Assembly (NCBI GenBank): GCA_031761405.1
Contig: JASEVX010000003.1
Location: forward strand, 114,455,831-114,519,830
Source: Serripes groenlandicus
Taxonomy: Eukaryota > Mollusca > Bivalvia > Cardiida > Cardiidae
Reading direction: 5' to 3'
DNA: 64,000 bases
The notes beneath the pieces are model-generated. The model did not search any database and was not told the origin of the DNA. It worked only from the letters and a program-made list of their open reading frames with translations. The position numbers were made by a program, and so were the translations under genes. Positions 56,030-64,000 of the stretch are shown piece after piece. How positions within the stretch are numbered: the stretch's first letter is position 1; every line of letters starts with the position of its first letter.

Positions 56030-58590
56030 AAGACAGAAGCCAGATGTCCCCTATAAGTACATACCTATATGTAAGTAGTTGCTAGAAGCCGGGGCCAGAT
56101 GCCCCTATAAGTACAAACAGATATGTAAGCGGTTTATAGAAGCCGTGGCCAGATGCCCCCTATAAGTACATACTTACATGTTAGCAGTTTCGTAAAGCCG
56201 GTGCCAGATGTCCCCTATACGTACATACCTACATGATAGCAGTTTCGTGAAGTCGGTGCCAGATGCCCCTATAAGTACATACTGACATGTAAGCGGTTTA
56301 TAGAAGCCGTGGACAGATGTACCCTATACTATAAGTACATACTTACATGTTAGCAGTTTCGTGAAGCCGATGCCAGATGTTCCCAATAAGTACATTCCTA
56401 CATGTAAGTAGTTTCTAGAAGCAGGCGCCAGATGCCCTCTTTAAGAACATACCTACATGTAAGTGGTTTCTAGAAGCAGGAGTCAGATGTCCCATATAAG
56501 TACGTACATACATGTAAGTATTTTCTAGAAGCAGGCGCCAGATGCCCTCTTTAAGAACATACCTACATGTAAGTGGTTTCTTCAAGCAGGAGTCAGATGT
56601 CCCATATCAGTACGTACATACATGTAAGTAGTTTCTAGAAACAGGCGCCAGATGCCCTCTTTAAGAACATACCTACATGTAAGTGGTTTCTTGAAGCAGG
56701 AGTCAGATGTCCCATATAAGTACGTACATACATGTAAGTAGTTTCTAGAAACAGGCGCCAGATGCCCTCTTTAAGAACATACCTACATGTAAGTGGTTTC
56801 TTGAAGCAGGAGTCAGATGTCCCCTATAAGAATATACATACATGTAAATGGTTTCTTGAAGCAGGAGTCAGATGTCCCATGTATGTACATACTTACATAT
56901 AAGTAGTTTCTAGAAACCGGGGCAAGATGTCCCATACAAGTACATACTTACATGTAAGTGGTTTCTTGAAGCAGGAATCAGATGTCCCCTATAACAACAT
57001 ACCTACATGTAAGTAGTTTCTAGAAGCCGGGGCAAGATGCCCCATATAAGTACATACTTAATTGTAAGTAGTTTCTAGTAGCTGGGGCCAGATGCCATAT
57101 GTAAGTACATACTTATATGTATGTAGTTTCTAGATGCAGGGGCCAGATGCCCTCTGTAAGTACATACCTACACGTAAGTAGTTTATATAAGCTGGGGCCA
57201 GATGCCCTCTATAAGTACATATTCTTACATATAAATAGTTTTTAGAAGCCGGAGCCAGATGCCCCTATAAATACAAACCTACATGTAAGTAGTTTATTGA
57301 AGTAGGAGCTAGATGTCCCCTATAAATACATACTTACATGTAAGTAGTTTCTTGAAGCAGGAGTCAGATGTCCCCTATCAGTTCAAACTTTTATTTAAGT
57401 AGTTTCGAGAAGCCGGGGTCAGATGGCCTATATAAGTACATACTTAGCTAGTTTCGTGAAGCCGGGACCAGATAGCATCCATAAGTACACATTTCATGTA
57501 AGAAGTTTCGTGAAGCTGCGATTATATGCCCTCTATAAGTACATACTTAGCTAGTTTCGTGAAGCCGGGACCAGATATCATCCATAATAACATACTCTCA
57601 TGTGAGAAGTTTCATAAGGCAGGTGCCAGATGCCCTCTATCAGTACATACTTTAGTTGTTCCGTGAAAAATGGACCAGTACCCTCTATAAGTACATACGA
57701 ATCAGTAAAAAGTTTCATAAGGCACGTGTCAGATGCCCTCTATAAGTACATACGAATCGGTAAGAAGTTTCTTGAAGCCGGTGCCAGATGCCCCCTATAA
57801 GTACATACGAATCAGTAAAAAGTTTCATAAGGCACGTGCCAGATGCCCTCTGTAAGTATATACGAATCAGTAACAAGTTTCATAAGGCACATGCCAGATG
57901 CCCTCTATAAGTACATAAGAATCAGTTAATAGTTTCATTAGAAACGTGCCAGATGCCCTCTATAAGTACATACGAATTAGTAAGAAGTTTCATTAAGCAG
58001 GTGCCCTCCATAAGTACATTCTTTAGTAGTTCCGTGAATACTGAGCAAGTATCCTCTATCAGTACATACACACCATTAAGACGTTTCGAGACTGGTGCGA
58101 GATGCCCTCCATAAGTACATGCGAATCAGTAAGAAGTTTCATTAGGCAGGTGCCAGATGCCCTCTATAAGTACATACTTTAGTAGTTTCGTGGATACTGA
58201 GCAAGTATCCTCTATCAGTACATACACACCATTAAGAAGTTTCGAGGCTGGTGCGAGATGCCCTCCATAAGTACATGCGAATCAGTAAGAAGTTTCATTA
58301 GGCAGGTGCCAGATGCCCTCTATAAGTACATACTTTAGTAGTTTCGTGAATACTGAGCAAGTATCCTCTATCAGTACATACGCACCAGTAAGAAGTTTCG
58401 CGAGGCTGGTTCGAGATGCCCTCTATAAGAAGTTTCCTGAATACTTGGCCAGATGCCCTCTATAAGAACATACTTAGCTACTTTCGTGAAACAGGGACAA
58501 TATATCATCCATAAGTATATAATTGCATGTAAGAAGTTTCGTGACGCCGGGGTCAGATGCCGTTTTTAAATAGATACTTAAGCAGTTTCG
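56030..58590 (+). repeat. 55-bp minisatellite, about 46 units
   Basis: Unit approximately GAAGCCGGTGCCAGATG, CCCTCTATAAGTACATAC, TTACATGTAAGTAGTTTCTT. Between 56431 and 56820 two variants alternate as a 110-bp dimer (GATGCCCTCT at 56431, 56541, 56651 and 56761). From about 57420 the units change (CGAATCAGTAAGAAGTTTC type), with longer duplications near 58020-58400. Non-coding; diverged at the ends. Confidence 0.95.
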
Positions 58591-58900
58591 TAAAGCGGCG
58601 GCCTTACGTTTGTTTGAACGGAAGAACGTTGAAGTAATCGATATTCGAGTTATATCACGGCATATATCAAATAACAGTAGGTTTTAAACTTGACCCTTTC
58701 AATGCTGAAATGTTAAATAGACTTGTACATATTAGCATTTGTTTTGAAGTCCATAGCCAATTCTTGGGATGTCAAGATAAAAATGTTCAGTTCAGCAGGC
58801 GCTGATGTTCCGACTGACTTTGATCTATATTGTGAACAGGCTTCATAACAAAATGTTTGACGAATTGGGGTTCCAGTTCATAACCAATGTGAGCGCCAAG
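58591..58900. other. Spacer, no gene
   Basis: AT-rich segment separating two arrays. Confidence 0.4.
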
Positions 58901-58904
58901 AACA

Positions 58905-60712
58905 ATTGCCATTATTAACGTCTAGTATTACTAACCACATCGTGTATTACCATTATTACCGTCTAGCATTACTAACCAAATCGAGTATTGCCAGAACTTA
59001 CCATACTACCATTATTACCGTCTAGCATTACTAACCACATCGAGTATTGCCCCGAACTGTCGATGTCGGCTGTCTTAACATACTACCATTATTACCGTCT
59101 TGTATTACTAACCACATCGTGTATTGCACCGATCTGTCGATGTCGGCTGTCTTACCATACTACCATTATTACCATCTAGTATTACTAACCACATCGTGTA
59201 TTGCCCCTGAACTGTCGATGTCGGGTATCTTACCATACTACCATTATTACCGTCTAGCATTACTAACCACATCGTGTATTGCCCCCGAACTGTCGATGTC
59301 GGCTGTCTTACCATACTACCATTATTACCGTCTAGTATTACTAACCACATCGTGTATTGCCCGAACTGTCGATGTCGGCTGTCTTACCATACTACCAGTA
59401 TTACCGTCTAGTATAACTAACCACATCGTGTATTGCCCCGAACTGTCGATGTCGGCTGTCTTACCATATTACCATTATTACCGTCTAGTATTACTAACCA
59501 CATCGTGTATTGCCCCGAACTGTCGATGTCGGCTGTCTTACCATATTACCATTATTACCGTCTAGCATTACTAACCACATCGAGTATTGCCCCGAACTGT
59601 CGATGTCGGCTGTCTTACCATACTACCAGTATTACCGTCTAGTATAACTAACCAAATCGAGTATTGCCCGAACTGTCGATGTCGGCTGTCTTACCATATT
59701 ACCATTATTACCGTCTAGTATTACTAACCACATCGTGTATTGCCCCGAACTGTCGATGTCGGCTGTCTTACCATATTACCATTATTACCGTCTAGTATTA
59801 CTAACCACATTGAGTATTGCCCCGAACTGTCGATGTCGGCTGTCTTACAATACTACCATTATTACCGTCTAGTATTACTAACCACATCGAGTATTGTCCC
59901 AAACTGTCGATGTCGGCTGTCTTACAATACTACCATTATTACCGTCTAGTATTACTAACCACATCGAGTATTGTCCCGAACTGTCAATGTCGGCTGTCTT
60001 ACTATACTACCATTATTACCGTCTAGTATTACTAACCACATCGTGTATTGCCCCGAACTGTCGATGTCGGCTGTCTTACCATATTACCATTATTACCATC
60101 TAGTATTACTAACCACATCGAGTATTGTCCCGAACTGTCGATGTCGGCTGTCTTACCATACTACCATTATTACCGTCTAGTATTACTAACCACATCGTGT
60201 ATTGCCCCGAACTGTCGATGTCGGCTGTCTTACCATATTACCATTATTACCATCTAGTATTACTAACCACATCGAGTATTGCCCCTGAACTGTCGATGTC
60301 GGCTGTCTTACCATACTACCATTATTACCGTCTAGTATTACTAACCACATTGAGTATTGTCCCGAACTGTCGATGTCGGTTGTCTTACCATACTACCATT
60401 ATTACCGTCTAGTATTACTAACCACATCGAGTATTGTCCCGAACTGTCGATGTCGGCTGTCTTACCATATTACCATTATTACCGTCTAGTATTACAAACC
60501 ACATCGTGTATTGCCCCGAACTGTCGATGTCGGCTGTCTTACCATATTACCATTATTACCGTCTAGTATTACAAACCACATCGTGTATTGCCCCGAACTG
60601 TCGATGTCGGCTGTCTTACCATACTACCATTATTACCGTCTAGTATTACTAACCACATCGAGTATTGACCCGAACTGTCGATGTCGGCTGTCTTACCAGA
60701 CTACCATTTAGA
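58905..60712 (+). repeat. 77-bp minisatellite, about 23 units
   Basis: Unit approximately TTACCATATTACCATTATT, ACCGTCTAGTATTACTAAC, CACATCGTGTATTGCCCCG, AACTGTCGATGTCGGCTGTC. Open-frame starts recur exactly every 77 bp (59740, 59817, 59894, 59971, 60048, 60125). Because 77 is not a multiple of 3, the frame changes each unit, so the repeated 69-codon ORFs are artefacts. Variants differ at CGTG/CGAG before TATTG and GCCCC/GTCCC, with stretches of one type suggesting block duplication. Confidence 0.97.
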
Positions 60713-60744
60713 TGATCCTGTCTAAGTTAACTGACTCACGAATG

Positions 60745-60885
60745 TTGATTGTTAGGTTTCAACACTATTTCAGTCATATCACGGCGTTTCCTTGGTAAGT
60801 TACAGGTACTACTGTTCCTTTTATCCTGATACCGGCAAGTCAGTCGTAATGCTAAGCACGCAACCCCGAGCGCCAAGGATTCTCA
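60745..60885 (-). mobile_element. SINE fragment (family B), truncated
   Basis: TTCAGTCATATCACGGCG, TTGGTAAGTTACAGGTACT, GGCAAGTCAGTCGTAATGC and CAACCCCGAGCGCCAAGG match the body of the family at 19324-19577. The tRNA-like head is missing. Confidence 0.6.
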
Positions 60886-61032
60886 AGAATACATAAGGTA
60901 GATGTGTGAAAGGGAGTAAATGAGTTAAACAATACTATACTGTAAAGTATTTATGTACAAATAAGTTCAATAATACCACGGATCAATAGTTTGTACAATT
61001 ATCACAGACGGTAACAATAAAAACAAAAACAT

Positions 61033-61262
61033 TTTACCCTTTCCCACATACACCAAAGCTTCAGCCGACGACTTAGAACATATTTAGTAAAAAAATATTG
61101 AAATTCTCTATAAATTAAAAGAACATGTATTGAAGGTTGAAAAACATTTAGAGAAATTGGAAATCGCTAATTATGAGCAATTTACCCTTTTCCTACTATT
61201 TTTTTTTTAAAAGTCGTCTACATCAGAGGCTTCAGAAAGCGTCTATACTGGGAAAGGGTTAA
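61033..61262. mobile_element. Fold-back MITE copy (TTAA / CCCTTT family)
   Basis: Left terminus TTTACCCTTTCCCACATA, right terminus ACTGGGAAAGGGTTAA. Inner arms CAGCCGACGACTT and AAGTCGTCTACATCAGAGG pair; the central phrase GGAAATCGCTAATTATGAGC and AATTTACCCTTTTCC is a diverged hairpin, with a T-rich insertion after it. About 225 bp. Confidence 0.75.
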
Positions 61263-61392
61263 ACAAATATCAATGTGAACAAGACATCAGTATGTCTTAC
61301 TAATATATACTTAAGATAAACAAGCTCTCATATTTTAGTCCCAGAATAGTCGGCTCGATAACTCGAACGTGCTGATATCTCGACTATATAGT

Positions 61393-61579
61393 TTAACCCT
61401 TTCCCTCATATAGACGCTTTCTGACGCCTCTGCGACTTTTGAAAACATTGTGATAAAAGGAGAAATTGCTCAAAACTAGCAATTTCTCCTTTTGCCACTA
61501 TGTTTTCAGTAATTATATTTTTTATTAAATGTTTAAAAAGTCGTCTGCTACAGATGTGTTGTATGTGGGAAAAGGTTAA
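61393..61579. mobile_element. Fold-back MITE, best copy (TTAA / CCCTTT, piggyBac-like)
   Basis: The element is TTAA-CCCTTTCCC...GGGAAAAGG-TTAA: TTAA on both sides and termini starting CCC, as in the piggyBac superfamily. Outer arms pair imperfectly over about 48 bp (CTGCGACTTTT against AAAAAGTCGTC and so on). In the middle (61442-61506) lies a second, better hairpin: arms of 29 nt match at 26 positions around AAAGGAGAAATTGCT. No coding content. The piggyBac assignment rests on the TTAA and CCC termini only. Confidence 0.82.
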
Positions 61580-61584
61580 GCATA

Positions 61585-63120
61585 AATTATCAATAAGACT
61601 GACAATACGTAGTTAACGGGTCGCTTTTTTCTTCTAGTTATCGCGAGTCCATATTGTTACGTTTGTTGTCTTTCCTTAGAAGAAAAACACAACTAATGAA
61701 TCACATAGTGTTAACAATAAATTGATTAAACCGAAACAATTAATTCGAGCGCTGAATTTACCCATTTCTTATGTTATAGGATTATATGTTAGATAAATAA
61801 ACATGGCTTTTGAAGAGCAATGGCTCATATCCCATCAATTTTCTTGGCCAGTGTCACTAAATATTTAAAATGAAACGAAGTAACGATTCGTATGCATTGG
61901 ATATGGTACAATATAATAACTACTGTCATTTCAAATTTGGCACATTAATATCAACAATGGGTAATTATCAAATAAAAACTGACATTGCAGTTAATTTAAA
62001 TATATGTAAAATAATGAAAACAGGTAAATCATGCCGAGAAACAATAACAACAATTGTACATGTAATAATATAATAACGAGTATGGCACGATAATCTCAGT
62101 CCTTGTTGATGACGTATTATATACCACGTGATAGCTACATATCTCTTTTCATGTGTGTTCTCTTTTCTAAATTGTACATGATAAATCGAAAGTGCGAAAA
62201 TAAATCGAAAAAAAGAGATCGTTTGAGCTCGTGGTATGTTTCATATTACACTGTCCTGCTATCCCTTACAATCTCTCCTGCTTAACGTGATGCCATAGGA
62301 CTTAATATTTCTGTTCTAAGACAACACACACCGAAATTAAAGTACAGCAGGAGCTTCATGATAGGATAGACAGCGTGATTTCATTGGAATTCTAAACGTC
62401 CCAAACAATGTCTGCTCATTCGGTGTAAGTTAAAACTCGAAATCTAGACCGTTATATAAGTCAGACGAAAACCATGACTGCATTATAGAACGCTAATATG
62501 TAGGCTTTCCTTGTGCATGTAACGTTTCCAGTGTCGCACACATGAATTTGATCTCTTAGTATTGAGATAAATATACTCAATGAAAGATACTTACAGATAC
62601 GAAAGGAATGAGCAGAACAAAGGGACATTATTATATTGAATCAAATTCTCCGAGTTGTCAAGAGTTACCTTCCTTTTAAATGTACCCTCTCCAAGCAGAG
62701 TGAACTATTTGGCGAGCAGCAATGTATTTTATACGAAACTTTTAAAGGACGATATCCCGTCGGAAAATAAGAACCTTCAACACTTGTATCGCATTTCTTC
62801 ATATCAATCAGATTTTCGACCACTGTACACCTGGTTATTTCGTGTGAGATAGTACTATGAAAACATCAAGGATATGAATAGCAGCTTGAATCATAGATAC
62901 TTGAGCGCCGCTCTAAGGAAACTTACCATAAGGCACCTGCGATCAGTGTAGATATTAGATCAGCCAGGCATCCACACAGTTTGATCTTGATCTGCACTGT
63001 TCGTCAATAATTCTTAGAAAGTTTCAAGAACTCCATATGGATCCTTAAGCATGGACGCACAGACATGTGTTTTTACACACGTGTAATAATTACGGTAAGA
63101 TTTGTATTCCTAGGGCAACG
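61585..63120. other. No gene recognised
   Basis: AT-rich spacer; the 60-70 codon plus frames at 61870, 62103 and 62655 have no supporting signals. Confidence 0.35.
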
Positions 63121-63124
63121 CTTA

Positions 63125-63130
63125 TTTATT
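63125..63130 (-). promoter_or_regulatory. Candidate poly-A signal for the right-edge gene
   Basis: AATAAA on the minus strand, about 460 bp past the stop codon at 63594-63592. It is the first such hexamer I find in that direction, but AT-rich DNA gives many by chance. Confidence 0.25.
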
Positions 63131-63136
63131 CATTGT

Positions 63137-63377
63137 TTTACCCTTATCCCGCTATATGAGACTCTCAGCAACACCTGTTTATATGTGAGACCATGAACAT
63201 CATTTGCGAATAATATATACACAGATAAGACCGCACATTCATGAAGCCTAATCACTGTCTACACCGTTCGTTTTGTGTGTATTTATATGTAGCATACACT
63301 TCTCCATAAGTATAAGAACGTATAAAACGTAAATTGTTATCATACACATTGCATGAATCAAGCAAGATAAGGGTTAA
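63137..63377. mobile_element. Possible fold-back MITE with TTTA/TTAA flanks
   Basis: TTTACCCTTATCCCGC at the left and AAGATAAGGGTTAAC at the right are inverted termini of the same type as 61393-61579, about 233 bp apart, but no central hairpin is recognisable. It would lie in the 3' region of the right-edge gene. Confidence 0.45.
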
Positions 63378-63591
63378 CTACACATTAACTAACAATATGA
63401 AAGTATCTCATACATTTTAACTGTTTCTATACCAGCGTTACTATTTCGATAAAGCGTTGTTTGAAAACAACAACATTCGAACATGCTTCGAATATTCATA
63501 AGAATAACAATAAACCATGATGTAATTGAATGTAGAATGGTCAAAAATCTGAGTATACGAAGAAACATGTTGAAAATCTCAAGCACCGAGA

Positions 63592-64000
63592 TCATTCTCT
63601 TTTACCGGAAACAAAGGATTCTGACCGAATATTATCACGAAGGTCCATGGCCGAGCCAAACATGGTAGATTCAGTTCTTAATCGGTCAAAATCTAGGTTC
63701 AGATCATTTGTATCCGTTAACGACATATTTCCATCATCGTCGGGAATAAAAATACTCGAATATTCCGACCCTGCAGCTGGAGTTCTCGCATAGTCAGCCC
63801 TACAACGATAGCCAAGATCAGCCTCCATTTTCATTATCTTGGCACGTGATCTAGACAAGCCCTGTAATTGGTAATCTGTGAGTGTTGTCGTACCACGTGA
63901 CAATGGCGTCAAGAAAACATCTGATCTGCCATCCTGGTAGTTTAACGGACCTTTAGTTCGCATTTCTTCTACGATTCGATCATTGACGTCCTGGAGGGCT
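63592..64000 (-). CDS. Last coding exon of an unidentified gene (runs off the window)
   Basis: The minus strand is open from the edge (codons from 63999) to TGA at 63594-63592, at least 136 codons. The text is rich and coding-like: ALQDVNDRIVEEMRTKG, NYQDGRSDVFLTPLSRG, TLTDYQLQGLSRSRAKIM, KMEADLGYRCRADYARTP, then an acidic FIPDDDGNMSLTDTNDLNLD and a C-terminal tail DFDRLRTESTMFGSAMD ... SFVSGKRE. It looks like a cytosolic, Ser/Thr-rich regulatory tail with phosphorylation-type sites (RTES, RSES) and no transmembrane segment. I do not recognise the family. The exon's 5' end is outside the window or exactly at the edge (the last two bases read AG on this strand). Confidence 0.72.
   Translation of the reverse strand, partial: ALQDVNDRIVEEMRTKGPLNYQDGRSDVFLTPLSRGTTTLTDYQLQGLSRSRAKIMKMEADLGYRCRADYARTPAAGSEYSSIFIPDDDGNMSLTDTNDLNLDFDRLRTESTMFGSAMDLRDNIRSESFVSGKRE

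Noticed and set aside
58988..60711. Series of 63-172 codon ORFs of near-identical sequence
   Set aside because: Starts recur every 77 bp, the array period; the frame changes each unit, so they reflect repeat structure and not a repeat protein.

Overview
The window looks like a piece of a lophotrochozoan, most likely bivalve mollusc, nuclear genome. It is AT-rich, has no bacterial-style gene packing, and carries tRNA-headed SINEs, decayed non-LTR retrotransposons (LINEs), many short inverted-repeat elements and long minisatellites. The bivalve assignment is inference from the look of these repeats (the degenerate ~140-bp GTCAGAATGTTTGT...GGTCACTAGGCC tandem family, GACAGACGGACGG tracts, expanded Crypton-type recombinase relatives); no species can be named from sequence alone.

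Layout. 0.8-6.2 kb: a decayed LINE on the minus strand (ORF1, endonuclease, reverse transcriptase, C-terminal Zn-knuckle), split by a ~0.9-kb inserted block holding a duplicated inverted-repeat element. 6.86-8.78 kb: (GT)n followed by almost 1.9 kb of pyrimidine-only-biased DNA with a ~200-bp higher-order unit. 9.0-9.4 kb: one convincing internal coding exon on the minus strand. 11-13.3 kb: LINE ORF1 remains, then a decayed Crypton-type tyrosine recombinase relative on the plus strand. 13.5-23.5 kb: SINEs, fold-back elements, a LINE tail and two candidate terminal exons. 24.7-26.4 kb: a 52-bp minisatellite. 27-33 kb: a candidate exon, SINEs, a 3' LINE tail, a TA-flanked MITE. 34.0-37.8 kb: a 3.8-kb CpG-rich 52-bp minisatellite with large internal duplications. 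40.5-44.4 kb: SINEs, one with a clear 13-bp target-site duplication, and the ~140-bp degenerate tandem family. 45.0-49.1 kb: a Crypton-type recombinase pseudogene that still shows a spliceable intron, bracketed by inverted-repeat DNA including a perfect 29-bp-arm palindrome. 51.7-52.8 kb: a 53-bp minisatellite built from a transposon end, abutting a LINE tail. 53.9-55.9 kb: a PIF/Harbinger-type remnant with dense CCGA motifs and a G26 run inside an open frame. 56.0-58.6 kb and 58.9-60.7 kb: 55-bp and 77-bp minisatellites. 61-63.4 kb: fold-back elements. 63.6 kb to the edge: the last coding exon of an unidentified gene on the minus strand.

Only two stretches (9028-9357 and 63592-64000, both minus) look like exons of functional host genes with fair confidence; four shorter candidate exons are listed with lower confidence. 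Roughly a fifth of the window is tandem repeat. Most long open frames in the arrays (6.7-8.6 kb and 58.9-60.7 kb) are artefacts of repeat periodicity. The most interesting material is (a) the two Crypton-type recombinase relatives and the palindromic DNA around one of them, (b) a recurring TTAA-flanked fold-back element whose central hairpin is better kept than its flanks, and (c) the minisatellite that grew from that element's terminus.
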